Positions 1 to 9,033 of a DNA stretch of 53,443 bases are shown here, one piece after another. Below the pieces are notes generated by a model. That model searched no databases. It was not told the origin of the DNA and saw nothing but the letters and a program-made list of their open reading frames with translations. A program made the translations under genes and the position numbers. The DNA is from a virus: positions 1-53,443 of the IMG/VR virus record IMGVR_UViG_3300005747_000096; one strand, 5' to 3'. The stretch's first letter is position 1. Each line of letters opens with the position of its first letter.

Positions 1-186
1 AGCTACCCGTTTGCGCTGGGCTTCAATGGAAGCGCTAGAGGTAACAGAAGCAGTCGGTGTAGCTTCTTTAACCCGTACCGCCTCAACAGCCGTTGTGCTG
101 GCAATAGACGCACTCGCAGAAGCCTCAACGATGTTAGCGTCGAGAGCCGCTAGTGGTGCTGATGCGAGAGGACTAAATCCTAGCAT
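1..186 (-). CDS. N-terminus of repeat-rich tail fibre-like protein (partial, runs off left edge)
   Basis: An open frame starts at an ATG at 186 and leaves the window at position 1 after 62 codons. The product begins MLGFSPLASAPLAALDANIV and continues in Ala/Ser/Thr-rich text with the pattern A-S-x-S-I-x-S-T/S. The same texture fills the gene at the right edge (51978-53443), which lacks its 5' end. I infer that the two are ends of one gene in a circular or permuted molecule. Joined directly, however, the frames do not match: one extra base (mod 3) is needed. Function is inferred only from tail-module context and composition. It lies just downstream of the LamG-domain fibre on the same strand. 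Confidence 0.6.
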   Translation of the reverse strand, partial: MLGFSPLASAPLAALDANIVEASASASIASTTAVEAVRVKEATPTASVTSSASIEAQRKRVA

Positions 187-189
187 TGA

Positions 190-729
190 CTAGCCTTCTA
201 ATGAAGCTGTTGGTGGTGTAAAGTTTGAGGTGTAACGAGCTAAACCATCAGCAATACGAAAGTCTTGGATGTAGCCCTGAAAATATGAATTTGCATTTGT
301 TAGGTTTCCAGAACCAATCCTCACTTGATCTCCGTTTGCGCTAGATGCCCAAGAAATTCCACTGAATGTCCCTTGTCCGTCTAAAGTACCATTTATATAG
401 ATTTTTATATTATTATTACCTGAGTTTGCATCTAAAACAACGGCTATATGAGACCAAGAATTTAAAGTTATTGCATTGCTTGAAGAAATTATATTTGACG
501 ATCCAGTCCACCAATAAAAGAATGGTGTGAGAGATTGAAATCCAATACTGAAATATGTATCTCCGATAGCTAATATAGATGGAGATAAATATGAGCTATC
601 CCCGCTACGACTTATAGTTGGATAAACCCATGCCTCTATAGTCATATGTTTGTCGTTGTTTATTAAATTATTTAAAATATCTTTATTGTCGTTAATTATA
701 ATATAATCCCCAGTTCCATCAAAATACAT
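190..729 (-). CDS. LamG/concanavalin-like tail fibre domain (C-terminal part of a frameshifted gene)
   Basis: The 179-residue product has the pattern of a LamG-like jelly roll: MYFDGTGDYIII near the start, MTIEAWVYPT, then WSHIAVVLD, KIYINGTLDG and YIQDFRIADGLARYT at the end. Such domains in phage fibres usually bind surface glycans. The frame stays open upstream of the ATG to about position 894, and that upstream text (GAELHLKGTDASII, then TQAKFSNTKS) reads as normal fibre sequence. The ATG at 729 is therefore probably internal. The true N-terminus is the reading frame 813-1181, separated by a single-base frameshift near 875-893. A separate protein started at 729 is possible but has no convincing ribosome-binding site. 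Confidence 0.6.
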   Translation of the reverse strand: MYFDGTGDYIIINDNKDILNNLINNDKHMTIEAWVYPTISRSGDSSYLSPSILAIGDTYFSIGFQSLTPFFYWWTGSSNIISSSNAITLNSWSHIAVVLDANSGNNNIKIYINGTLDGQGTFSGISWASSANGDQVRIGSGNLTNANSYFQGYIQDFRIADGLARYTSNFTPPTASLEG

Positions 730-812
730 TGACTTAGTATTGCTAAACTTAGCCTGAGTAGTTGAGCCAGTAGTATTACCAACCAGCTTTAGGTTAGCGC
801 CTTGCGATTTAT

Positions 813-1181
813 CTATGATCGAAGCGTCTGTGCCTTTAAGGTGTAGTTCTGCGCCAGTTGAAGATAGTGGTGCAGTAGGTATGGCGTAGTATTGCTAGAG
901 GCGTCTTGGACAGAGGTAATGTTAGGGTTCGTATTTACCAAGCTAACAGAGTACCAGCCTGAGCCATTATTGATGTAAAACCGATTAGTGGCAGTCACAT
1001 AAGCCATATCACCCGCAGCAAAGCCAGAGAGAGGTAATAGATCAGCCGTAGCATAGACTACAGCCCCCGCAGCTACCGTATCAAACGCTACGCCCCCAGA
1101 GCCAGTAGACTTGAGGAACTCTCCTGAATTACCGTCATCTAAGACGTTTGCAAGGTTGCTGAGATTTGATGCGTTGCTCAT
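813..1181 (-). CDS. Tail fibre N-terminal part (frameshifted before LamG domain)
   Basis: The product starts MSNASNLSNLANVLDDGNSG. This resembles the N-terminus of the next fibre upstream (1225-2322, MSNNRNLGNIATAITNATSG), so the two are paralogous at their virion-attachment end. A motif near residues 43-80 (YATADLLPLSG, then YINNGSGWYSVSL) is typical of marine phage fibres. The last 25 or so residues (from about YLLHHYLQL) do not fit the preceding text, whereas the neighbouring frame continues sensibly into the LamG domain at 190-729. I read this as one fibre gene broken by a 1-nt deletion. Confidence 0.65.
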   Translation of the reverse strand: MSNASNLSNLANVLDDGNSGEFLKSTGSGGVAFDTVAAGAVVYATADLLPLSGFAAGDMAYVTATNRFYINNGSGWYSVSLVNTNPNITSVQDASSNTTPYLLHHYLQLAQNYTLKAQTLRS

Positions 1182-1224
1182 AGATTAGTCCTAAATTGGG
1201 TATGGTGCTACGTGAGAAAGCTGA

Positions 1225-2322
1225 TTAAGCCAAAAAGTCTATATAAAAAGCAGTAGAGTTACCTGATCCCACCGTAGTTAGCGACCTCCAGTTTGACTCT
1301 AATACTCCATTAATATAAAACTTTATTTGACCTCCATTAAAATAAGTGTCTGTTAGGTTCCCAAAACCCCAGCCAGTTATGTAAAATCTATGACCTGTAA
1401 CTCCTCCGCTAGTCCACCGAACAGAAAAATTATCATTCGCAGTACTTTCAGATACGAAACAAGTATAAAAAGGATCTGGTACTGTATATCCTGCTGCAGT
1501 AGCGTTGGTTACCATTAATCCGGGACCGGTAGAGTTACTATGTGCGTAATCATCAAATCCCTCACCCCACCCGGGTGCATTTGATGTTGGAGTATAACCA
1601 GCGAAAGTGGTAGAACTCCTTAAAGAAGAGTCCTCAAAAACAGATCCATTACTATTTAAAATTAGAGCATTCCAAATTGTGTAATTAGTAGAACCTGTAC
1701 TTGTTTGATCTACAACAAATCCAGTAATATTTTGTAATCCAAAATTTAAATTAAGAGTAGTAATAGCAGGGGTAAATAAAACTCCGTCAGAGGCTTTAGT
1801 TCTAAATATTACAGTTCCAGCATCAGAGTCACTCGTACTAGGAGTTAAAGTAAATACTCCGCTACTTTCTGATACAGCTGTTAACTGTGGAGGTAAACTA
1901 GATGCATTATATACTGTTGATCCAGAATACGCATCCCAATCATATGTTATAGGAAACCCAGACTCATCAACCGCAACTGCTGTTAAAGTACTTGCAACAC
2001 CACTTGTATCAAGGTCAACTTCAGACGTAGGAGTTGTAGTATATCTAGGGCCTATTTGAGGACCAGAAGAAATCTTATCCCATTCAGAACCATCCCAGAT
2101 ATACAAAGATTTTAAAGCTCCCGATCCAGTTACGTCTTTAACCCAAGCTAAATCTCCATCTGTGTTGCCGCTAGAAGGTAAATCTCCCGTATTATCATAT
2201 ACGGTTACACCACCGGCATCAGCAAAAGCCGCAACTCCGTCACCTTGAGAAGTCAGAACTTGCCCAGAGGTAGCATTGGTGATGGCTGTAGCTATATTGC
2301 CTAGATTGCGGTTGTTGCTCAT
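1225..2322 (-). CDS. Tail fibre protein
   Basis: The product is 365 residues. Its N-terminus MSNNRNLGNIATAIT is shared with the 813-1181 fibre, followed by a block containing GDLPSSGNTDGDLAWVKD and LYIWDGSEWDKI, a common virion-proximal motif in marine podovirus fibres. Residues of about 95-200 resemble an Ig/cadherin-like repeat (ITYDWDAYSG, GVFTLTPSTSDSDAGTVIF). The remaining part is a Gly/Ser/Thr-rich putative receptor-binding region with no recognised enzyme motif. It lies in a run of fibre genes on one strand with short gaps. The specific receptor is unknown. Confidence 0.65.
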   Translation of the reverse strand: MSNNRNLGNIATAITNATSGQVLTSQGDGVAAFADAGGVTVYDNTGDLPSSGNTDGDLAWVKDVTGSGALKSLYIWDGSEWDKISSGPQIGPRYTTTPTSEVDLDTSGVASTLTAVAVDESGFPITYDWDAYSGSTVYNASSLPPQLTAVSESSGVFTLTPSTSDSDAGTVIFRTKASDGVLFTPAITTLNLNFGLQNITGFVVDQTSTGSTNYTIWNALILNSNGSVFEDSSLRSSTTFAGYTPTSNAPGWGEGFDDYAHSNSTGPGLMVTNATAAGYTVPDPFYTCFVSESTANDNFSVRWTSGGVTGHRFYITGWGFGNLTDTYFNGGQIKFYINGVLESNWRSLTTVGSGNSTAFYIDFLA

Positions 2323-2331
2323 AGAATTACC

Positions 2332-2763
2332 TTATGGTTTCGTAGGCCAAGTAACATTAAAAGGAAAACCCGATTGAGAAGGGATGTCTCGCAAAGCTTG
2401 CCTGTAGGCAGTCATTTCAGAAGACATTGTGCGATCAGATAAAGCATACACATCAGTATCTTCTAAAAGTGAATCCCTTGTGGAACGTGTGTTTTCTGAC
2501 GCTGCGCTTTCTGAAAGATTGCTTACTGAATAAGACAGAACCCAAGTGCCATCGACTAAAACAGGAGTGTCAGACGGGGTTACTGTTTGATACCTGTCAT
2601 CGTGATCAGGAATATCGGTTCTTACAATATAAACATTCCAATCAGTCAAAAGAGAGCTTGTAAGTTTTCTAGGAAAGCTAACAGTTGGGTTGTCAGATTT
2701 TAAATCCGCTAATGAGTACGGAAATGTGTGAATACTGTTATCAGAGTTTACTTTAATATACAT
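2332..2763 (-). CDS. Small tail-associated protein
   Basis: A 143-residue product, [21 protein letters not shown]..., contains DDRYQTVTPSDTPVLVDGTWVLSYSV. It ends with a stretch (MTAYRQALRDIPSQSGFPFNVTWP) that resembles the C-terminal motif of phage tail-fibre assembly or chaperone-like proteins (R-x-x-LR-DIP). The start overlaps the end of the upstream gene by 11 nt, so the two are probably co-translated. The family assignment is from memory of that motif, and function is not established. Confidence 0.6.
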   Translation of the reverse strand: MYIKVNSDNSIHTFPYSLADLKSDNPTVSFPRKLTSSLLTDWNVYIVRTDIPDHDDRYQTVTPSDTPVLVDGTWVLSYSVSNLSESAASENTRSTRDSLLEDTDVYALSDRTMSSEMTAYRQALRDIPSQSGFPFNVTWPTKP

Positions 2764-4111
2764 TGCTCATCGCCGTTCCGTCACTGTTAATGCCACCTAA
2801 CAAAAGTGTGTTTTGCAACGTAAGCCCAGCGTGATCTAGCTGGTAATGCCAGCCCGTTGAAGCGCTTGCGTTTCCGCTGGTATAAGTTAGTGCAAAATTT
2901 GTGTATGTTGATTGGCTCACGCTTGAAGCTGAACCAAGATTAACTAAAGTAAGAGTTTCAGTTCCATAACCACTAAAAATAAGAACTCTGTTTCCGTTTT
3001 CATCTATTGTAGAAGCTACGTCAGTTCCTCTGTTAGTAGAGCTGGTGTTATTATGCCCTATTTGTCCACTAGATATTGCTTGACCTGTGGTTAAAACGGG
3101 CATTAAAACTTGCCCTGCCGTGTATGTACTTCCTAAATCGCTTAAATCTAAGAAAGATAGTTGGGTAGTGGCAGCATTTGCAACGCCGTGAACATAATGC
3201 AGAACTTCGTTTGTATCATCGACTGCATAAAAGCTAGTGTAGCGATTACCTGTGTCAGTTGTATTATAATAAGTAAGCCCAACGGCTGAACTACCTTGAT
3301 TTATGTAATCTCCAATGCGGGTGTGATTACTTACATTTGAGTCACTTACATCCCAAACTTCTGGACCCCCAATCAAATCACCAGATCTAAAAACTATTTT
3401 CTTGCGAGGCCAGTAAACAACATCCGCTCTAGTTAATGCAGCGGGTGACAAACTAGCGTTTTGCGCAGTGCCTGCTGTATAACCACTCGCAGATGGTGCA
3501 GCAAAAACTGTTAGGCTACCCGAGGCTCCATTTGCAACAATGTCACTGTAATCAATAGAGGTAAACCTTTCGCTTCCAGCAAATATCATTTGTCGGCTTG
3601 TATCTACCGCCATCTTAGTGAAATGGTTTAAATTAGGTGACTTAGTATAAGTAGCAAGGAGTGTAGGAGATCCACTAAAACTTGTCTTCCAAGAAGAAAC
3701 ATCCCAAAACCCTATCATATCATCTATTTGAGCGACTGTAATTAAAATGTCTGAGCTAGAATCATAGTAACAATTATAGCAACCGTTTAGATCTGACGAC
3801 TGACTAAAAGACCCAAGAATAGACATATTGGTTGGATCAGAAATATCAATAACGGTTATGCTATCGGATAACCTACCGGCTACCCATAAATAATCGTTTA
3901 CAGTATCGACGAAACCACCAATAGCGCCATTTAAAGTTGTCGAGTTTGATACAGAAGAAGCTGGGGTAATGTCGTGCGATTGAAACATTGTGCTGACATC
4001 AATGCTTATGACTGTATCTGTGGCGTAACTAGCTACGAAAATATAAGGAGTAACACTAGCCGCCGCTGCCGCTTTATTTACGCCAATTAATTTTCTCGCT
4101 ATGCTGCTCAC
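2753..4111 (-). CDS. Putative beta-propeller (LVIVD-like) tail protein
   Basis: The 452-residue protein contains repeated segments ending in phrases such as [16 protein letters not shown] and GFWDVS, spaced along the chain. This is the look of LVIVD/choice-of-anchor beta-propeller repeats, where each blade carries a V-x-V-I-D-I-S-type strand. The first 20 residues ([20 protein letters not shown]) form a short basic/Ala stretch that may dock onto the virion. The start overlaps the stop of the upstream fibre (4108-5637) by 4 nt (ATGA). A binding or structural role is inferred; no catalytic motif is visible. Confidence 0.55.
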   Translation of the reverse strand: MSSIARKLIGVNKAAAAASVTPYIFVASYATDTVISIDVSTMFQSHDITPASSVSNSTTLNGAIGGFVDTVNDYLWVAGRLSDSITVIDISDPTNMSILGSFSQSSDLNGCYNCYYDSSSDILITVAQIDDMIGFWDVSSWKTSFSGSPTLLATYTKSPNLNHFTKMAVDTSRQMIFAGSERFTSIDYSDIVANGASGSLTVFAAPSASGYTAGTAQNASLSPAALTRADVVYWPRKKIVFRSGDLIGGPEVWDVSDSNVSNHTRIGDYINQGSSAVGLTYYNTTDTGNRYTSFYAVDDTNEVLHYVHGVANAATTQLSFLDLSDLGSTYTAGQVLMPVLTTGQAISSGQIGHNNTSSTNRGTDVASTIDENGNRVLIFSGYGTETLTLVNLGSASSVSQSTYTNFALTYTSGNASASTGWHYQLDHAGLTLQNTLLLGGINSDGTAMSNVY

Positions 4112-5637
4112 AACATTGCATCCCCAGCGTGGAAACCATAGTAATTCGTGCCGCCATCCTGAGTGTAGAATACGAATACATCAGTCTCACCACTAGCGGT
4201 TGCTGTGGGAGCAGAGCCGCCAGCCCAATCAACAGAAGCAGGCCAAGTCTGAGTGATTGTTGCGGAAGGAGAAACCTTTAGCGTAAAACCAAAAGCCGTT
4301 CCAGAAGATGGTGGGTTTGAAAATACATAAGTTGGATTGCCCGAAGGTGCGTGAGAAAATACGTTACCAGTAGACAAGTCTAAAGTTCCGCTACTTTCTG
4401 TACCTACAGTTTCCTGATAGGTTACGGGTTTTAAATCGCTAATAAACTCTAACGCATTAGCCCCGCTGTTGACTTGTAGAATTTGACCCGCTGTGCCTAA
4501 GCTTGAGGGCGTATCAGTGAAATCTAAAATACTGTCATTTGCCAGCGAACCGTGTTCGACTACCTCAACAACATCGTTAGCTACAAAAGCTGAAAAGCCT
4601 GTGATCGAAGTGCCGTTGCTTGCTGTGAAATCTACGCCCCCGCCTCGAAGCTTAACGCCGTTTTTGTAGACAGCTACTTTATCAGGGGTGTAATCTACTG
4701 TGACCGAAGTTGCCCCTGTCGTGACCGTAGGAAACGTACTAGCATAAGGGCTGGCAAACGGAGCGCCATATTCGACAACTTCTACAATATCGCCTACAGC
4801 CGTTGCGCTTATAGTGATCTGCGTATCAGTAGCCGTAACTTCGCTATCTTGAAGCTTAACGCCGTTGAGAAACACTGCAATATTAGCAGCTTTCCAAGAA
4901 CCAGTGAAAACAGTTTGACCCGCCGTAGCTGTCGTTTTCGTAGTAGTAATGGGTACTAACGAGCCGCCAGTTGAGCTAGATCCTGATGAGGCGGGTGGAG
5001 TGTAGCTAAATACGCCGCTGGTGTTGTCATAGCTTAAAGCGCCAGAGCCGCTGGCTGAGTTTTGCGTAACCGATAAATCTGTAAGAGCTATGCCGCTAGA
5101 TCCACTAGCCGTAACAACGCCAGAGCCATCTATGCTTAGGCCGCTACCAATTTTAATGCCGCCAAGCGTAGAGCTAGAGGCAGTTGGCAAAGTGTAGCTG
5201 GTGATGTCGCTGTGATTGCCCAAGCGAACCCAATTACCGGCATGAGCAAAATACATAGCGCCATCGCCATGCACATGCGCTATACGCCCGTGATTGCTAG
5301 AAGCTGAAGGCAAGTCGCTGGTGGAGCTATAGACCTCAACGTATTGTAAATCTTCTGCCGCTGGTGAGATAAAGACCTTGGCGCTGCTTGATAAGTTAAG
5401 CAAGCTGCCGGTAGATGAGCTAGTTAAAGATCGTGTGAGAGTGGTTCCTGAGTGTGTATAGGTTCCAGTACCAATCTCCCAAGCTGTACCATCTTCGATA
5501 ACATAGCGAATAGTTTCACCATCCAAAGAAGAAGGCACAGACTGATAACCCGACTCCGCAGAGCCAAGAGTAACAGTACCTGTGCCTGAAGTGCCGCTTG
5601 CAACGGCAACTTTGACCCGATCAGCAAACTTAGCCAT
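4108..5637 (-). CDS. Large tail fibre protein
   Basis: The 509-residue product begins [25 protein letters not shown], a start common in phage fibre proteins of the '[12 protein letters not shown]' type. It then carries a block ([20 protein letters not shown], then TLTRSL) seen in many marine phage fibres. Two internal repeats follow: [20 protein letters not shown] and [20 protein letters not shown], each followed by a [18 protein letters not shown] strand. The C-terminus ends in a [20 protein letters not shown] segment. Ser/Gly/Thr linkers separate the modules. It is probably a virion-attached adhesin or fibre shaft. Confidence 0.7.
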   Translation of the reverse strand: MAKFADRVKVAVASGTSGTGTVTLGSAESGYQSVPSSLDGETIRYVIEDGTAWEIGTGTYTHSGTTLTRSLTSSSTGSLLNLSSSAKVFISPAAEDLQYVEVYSSTSDLPSASSNHGRIAHVHGDGAMYFAHAGNWVRLGNHSDITSYTLPTASSSTLGGIKIGSGLSIDGSGVVTASGSSGIALTDLSVTQNSASGSGALSYDNTSGVFSYTPPASSGSSSTGGSLVPITTTKTTATAGQTVFTGSWKAANIAVFLNGVKLQDSEVTATDTQITISATAVGDIVEVVEYGAPFASPYASTFPTVTTGATSVTVDYTPDKVAVYKNGVKLRGGGVDFTASNGTSITGFSAFVANDVVEVVEHGSLANDSILDFTDTPSSLGTAGQILQVNSGANALEFISDLKPVTYQETVGTESSGTLDLSTGNVFSHAPSGNPTYVFSNPPSSGTAFGFTLKVSPSATITQTWPASVDWAGGSAPTATASGETDVFVFYTQDGGTNYYGFHAGDAML

Positions 5638-5646
5638 AGGGGTTCC

Positions 5647-6888
5647 TTAATCTAACTTGATGACAAAATCGCCACTACCAAAACGGAGAATATCACCTGA
5701 GTTCACTGTACGGGAAGTGGTTAATGCACCAGTTAAAAACGGACAATTAGCCTTCCCAACCAAGCTATTAGTGTTAACATATTCCCAATATGTAGGGTTA
5801 TTTGCATACGAGTACGAAGTATCTGAGTCATCACCTCTATATAAACCCCAATGTGTTATTGTACCCCAGTTAGAGGTAGCCTCATCAAAGGCTATAGAGC
5901 TATTGTTAGTTATGGAGGCAACACCACCTGAAATTGAGGCTGTGGCCCATTTGCTGTTTACTTTTACTCTACTATACCCATCGCTCGTACTAGGCTCTAC
6001 TGAGGTTGCTATTTGGCTGGGATTATTTCCGGGGTCGCTTTTATACAAGGCTAAATAAATATCTTGATCTGTGACCGATGAACTTTGAGCTGTAGTGGTG
6101 TTGGGATTGTAGTAATTATAAGTTTTACCTAAATATGGCAACGACATATTAGGCCACGCATGGTTTATAGATCTATGATTGTCAGTTAAACTTGCTGCAT
6201 ATGCGGTAGAATCCCAGTTTGTTGGCATAGTTTCAAAACCCAACCGCCGCATCAACTGAAGTCGCCACTCAGTAGCTATTAATTTATCACCTATAAAACC
6301 AGAAGAGTTTGATGAAAAATTAGTAGCACGATCTAACTGACTATTAGTTAATCCTCCTCTACCCATCTTACTGGGCCAAGCAATTTCGAAGTCTCCTGCC
6401 GGTATTCTAAATACATCACCTGTACCCACACCCACACTCGCAGATAATGCCCCGGTGGCAACCAAACTACTTGAGGAAGTGTTGCTAGCATGATTCCAAA
6501 TAGACCAGTGTGATATGTTTCCCCACGAAGATTGAGCCTCTGCAAAATCAATAGCATGATGATTTGTTAAATTTTCATTGGTTGTATTAAAACTATTTAC
6601 AGTGTCCCATTTTAAGTTACTGCTTACATGGGTAGTATTAGCCTTAGAAAAAACATCACAGTGCGCCCTATTACTTGTAGAAGCCTGAAAAGGCCTAGTA
6701 GTGTCATTAGCGATTTTTATTCGTGCATAGCCCGTACCTGAAGTAGAAACCTCGTTGGATACAGAACTATCTTCTAAAGGAGAGCCTGTATGTAACCCAA
6801 GCCATAATCCGCTAGGAATGTCCAACTCAGTTTGCCCAAACATATGCTTGAGCAAAGCAAGTTCTATATGATCACTTAGAATACCCAT
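5647..6888 (-). CDS. Tail fibre-like protein with two copies of a beta-rich domain
   Basis: The 413-residue product consists of two related halves. The first ends in GDVFRIPAGDFEIAWPS (around residues 155-171) and the second in GDILRFGSGDFVIKLD at the C-terminus. Both contain an I-D/A-F-x-E-A-x-S-x-W-G-x-I-x-H-W block. The 129-residue protein encoded next (6901-7290) is a single-domain version ending GDIFRIPAGDLDINIS. I infer a domain duplication and fusion from the small neighbour. These beta-rich proteins are typical of phage tail or head-fibre modules; the exact role is unknown. Confidence 0.6.
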   Translation of the reverse strand: MGILSDHIELALLKHMFGQTELDIPSGLWLGLHTGSPLEDSSVSNEVSTSGTGYARIKIANDTTRPFQASTSNRAHCDVFSKANTTHVSSNLKWDTVNSFNTTNENLTNHHAIDFAEAQSSWGNISHWSIWNHASNTSSSSLVATGALSASVGVGTGDVFRIPAGDFEIAWPSKMGRGGLTNSQLDRATNFSSNSSGFIGDKLIATEWRLQLMRRLGFETMPTNWDSTAYAASLTDNHRSINHAWPNMSLPYLGKTYNYYNPNTTTAQSSSVTDQDIYLALYKSDPGNNPSQIATSVEPSTSDGYSRVKVNSKWATASISGGVASITNNSSIAFDEATSNWGTITHWGLYRGDDSDTSYSYANNPTYWEYVNTNSLVGKANCPFLTGALTTSRTVNSGDILRFGSGDFVIKLD

Positions 6889-6900
6889 CAGGCGCTCCTA

Positions 6901-7290
6901 TCAGCTAATATTGATGTCTAAATCGCCAGCCGGTATGCGGAAAATATCGCCGGTAGAAATAGCTTTGTCGCTCGTAAGCTGGGCGTGTACGATCATGTCT
7001 GAAGCTGACCCGCCGCTAGATGCGGGCATGATCATAACCGCAATCACTGTTCCGTAATCTGCAGTCGCTTCGGGGAACTCGATTGCCGAAGTATTAGAGG
7101 CGTTGTTTCCAGACACGGTAAATGCCACTGACTGACGAGCATAAGCGCCGCCAGAAACTTCAGTTCCCAGAGCGGTGTCCGTGGGATCTGTGGTGCATAA
7201 AGCCACGTACCAATTTGTAGGCCGTGTTACTGAATCTGTGGTCAGCAAATATTTTAAAGTGTGTGTTTCAAATTCGTTTGAGAGGCTCAT
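6901..7290 (-). CDS. Small tail fibre-like / virion surface protein
   Basis: A 129-residue protein starting MSLSNEFETHTLKYLLTTDS. It carries the conserved phrase RPTNWYVALCTTDPTD, then EFPEATADYGTVIAVMIM, and ends GDIFRIPAGDLDINIS. This is a widely seen small phage structural domain in tail-fibre clusters, usually annotated tail fibre or hypothetical. It sits immediately upstream of the two-domain relative at 5647-6888. The ribosome-binding site AGGAGAA lies just before the ATG. Confidence 0.65.
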   Translation of the reverse strand: MSLSNEFETHTLKYLLTTDSVTRPTNWYVALCTTDPTDTALGTEVSGGAYARQSVAFTVSGNNASNTSAIEFPEATADYGTVIAVMIMPASSGGSASDMIVHAQLTSDKAISTGDIFRIPAGDLDINIS

Positions 7291-7306
7291 GTGTTTCTCC
7301 TGTTCC

Positions 7307-7678
7307 TCAAATCGTGATGGTGAAAGAGGACACAGCTAACCTGTCTCCTACGAAAAGATTGACGTTGGTTAAGGTGAGATCACCGCCGCCGCCTGTGTTA
7401 GTCACAGTGCCTCTGAAGACTTCGGAGCCACCGCTAGTAAAGATTTTGAATTTGGTTGCCGTACCAGCATTCACTGTGGTGTCAGTGGTAATGGCGTTAG
7501 CAGAAACGGAGCCACTATCTGCGGCTCCGAATGCTGGGTTGGTTAAAGGCAGTGTTGCTAACTCGTTATCTCCAGCATCTAGGATTTGCAGAGTACCCGC
7601 AGAACCCCCACTGTCGATTTCGTCCACGATGCCGTTCAAGGCGGCATTCTTAGCACGATTGGTTAGACTGATTGCCAC
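7307..7678 (-). CDS. Small virion structural protein next to the capsid gene
   Basis: The 123-residue product is Ala/Gly/Thr-rich and predicted all-beta (LTNRAKNAALNGIVDEIDSGGSAGTLQI near the N-terminus, VGDRLAVSSFTITI at the C-terminus). Similar small proteins occur directly downstream of the major capsid gene in many podoviruses and siphoviruses and are thought to be head decoration or minor structural proteins. It lies 12 nt downstream of the capsid gene. No catalytic residues are evident, and function is inferred from position only. Confidence 0.6.
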   Translation of the reverse strand: MAISLTNRAKNAALNGIVDEIDSGGSAGTLQILDAGDNELATLPLTNPAFGAADSGSVSANAITTDTTVNAGTATKFKIFTSGGSEVFRGTVTNTGGGGDLTLTNVNLFVGDRLAVSSFTITI

Positions 7679-7690
7679 TGCCCTTAGCCT

Positions 7691-8737
7691 CTATGCGAGG
7701 TTGTAGTTCACTGTGAACAGCGCTTCTGGCCTCAGTACCTTCCTGCCGTAAAGCTGCATACCTCGGACCACATCACTAAAGGTGTCTGGAGAACGGAATG
7801 TCTCCACCTTGGCGATTTGATCCGCTACTGCTACTGCAGAATCGTGACCCGCTACCATTACTCCGAAGTTAGTTTCGGAACCCGCAGAAGCGGTAGTGTC
7901 GAGGTTGCCAACATAAGGCAAATTGTTTGACACATAGATAGTGAAGTTACGGATTTTAGCCGGTAGCTTACCATTACGAATTTCATCCGAACCACCGAAG
8001 TCGGCGTTAATTAATTTCGAATCTTCGTCCATAAGGATTTCTGCTACGAGCGGTGAAATAACCATATAACGCCCGTCTGTAGCTACATTAGCCTCATCCA
8101 TCTTACGATTGATGCGGTTCATAACAGCTAATGGTGAAGTAATTCCACCAGCACCACCGCCAGCAGCGAGTGGAATAGACGTTACTTCGCCTGCTACACC
8201 CAAGTCAGAACCACCGAAATCAGTGATGTCTAGCTTGTTAGCAGCCAGCAATTCATCCGTACCCGCCGCAGTATTTGCTACTGTGCCAGATGTGGTTGTA
8301 TTACGTGCCCATGAACCCGGTGTTTTCCACCCAGACATGTAGCCAAGTACTTCCGCATCAAATGCATCACGAAGATCATAACCTGCACGATCTGAGGCGA
8401 GATCCATGAAGTTGAGGTGACTATGAGCAACTTCGATATCTGCCAACGTGAACTGCCAGTAGTTCGCTTTATCTACAACCATAGTGAACGAAGTATCTGT
8501 AAGATCTTGCGTTGCGAGTGTAGTGCCACGTTCCAGATTGTTAATAGTGATTGTTGGTTCACGGACAATAACCACTGAATCGCCGTGTTGGGCGATCTCA
8601 CCAGCGTAGTCGGTGTTAGTTACAGCCTCAACCACAGAACTCTTGCGGAAAGCAAGCTGCGCTTTTTTGCTGTAGATTACGGGTGAAAACCCGCCTGAAT
8701 TTAAGTTAGTATAGCCAGAGGCTTTTGCGAATGCCAT
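7691..8737 (-). CDS. Major capsid protein
   Basis: A 348-residue protein starting MAFAKASGYTNLNSGGFSPVIYSKKAQLAFRKSS. It has the order and texture of podovirus coat proteins of the HK97-fold group: an N-terminal extended arm, then HGDSVVIVREPTITI, FTLADIEVAH and a C-terminal VVRGMQLYGRKVLRPEALFTVNYNLA. It is preceded on the same strand by a scaffold-like gene (9034-9813) and followed by a small structural protein, the usual head-gene order. A strong Shine-Dalgarno (AGGAGAACAAC) precedes the ATG. Assignment rests on context and on remembered similarity to phage coat proteins. Confidence 0.8.
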   Translation of the reverse strand: MAFAKASGYTNLNSGGFSPVIYSKKAQLAFRKSSVVEAVTNTDYAGEIAQHGDSVVIVREPTITINNLERGTTLATQDLTDTSFTMVVDKANYWQFTLADIEVAHSHLNFMDLASDRAGYDLRDAFDAEVLGYMSGWKTPGSWARNTTTSGTVANTAAGTDELLAANKLDITDFGGSDLGVAGEVTSIPLAAGGGAGGITSPLAVMNRINRKMDEANVATDGRYMVISPLVAEILMDEDSKLINADFGGSDEIRNGKLPAKIRNFTIYVSNNLPYVGNLDTTASAGSETNFGVMVAGHDSAVAVADQIAKVETFRSPDTFSDVVRGMQLYGRKVLRPEALFTVNYNLA

Positions 8738-9033
8738 GTTGTTCTCCTATTGGCATGAAGGGCGAGAACGCCCGGACAAACCCCGAAGAGGACAATTGAG
8801 TGGCAGTACTGGGTACTGGGTGGTGCACGAATGCAGGCCAGCCGTACTGGTGGACTAAACGTCTTATATCTTGGGAAAATCAGACAAAGGGGTAGACCCG
8901 TGGGTGGCCCTTTTCTGAGGTTGAGAGATTGCTCTCAGAAAATAAGTCTACTTTAAACTTATTATCGAAAAGCGGGGCATTTCTGCCCCTGCTCAACTTA
9001 TGTTATACCATTAATACAGTGGCATTGCAAACA
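8738..9033. other. Intergenic leader between scaffold and capsid genes
   Basis: This 296-nt non-coding stretch separates two minus-strand head genes that would otherwise be adjacent. It holds one copy of the genome-wide motif TGCCACTYARTT (8794-8805) and a hairpin at 8972-8992. Elsewhere I see nothing convincing. A long leader before the capsid gene, the most needed head product, fits separate control of capsid expression, but no clear -35/-10 pair is visible on the minus strand. Confidence 0.5.
8972..8992 (-). terminator. Hairpin attenuator downstream of scaffold gene
   Basis: On the minus strand the sequence GCAGGGGCA-GAAA-TGCCCCGC is followed by TTTTC. The 6-bp GC stem with a tetraloop and short T-run looks like a weak or leaky Rho-independent terminator, placed after the scaffold gene and before the capsid gene. 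It could also act as an RNA processing or stability hairpin. Confidence 0.5.

Noticed and set aside
11-193. Plus-strand open frame at the left edge
   Set aside because: It mirrors the minus-strand fibre gene; the Ala/Ser-rich minus frame matches the right-edge gene, the plus frame does not.
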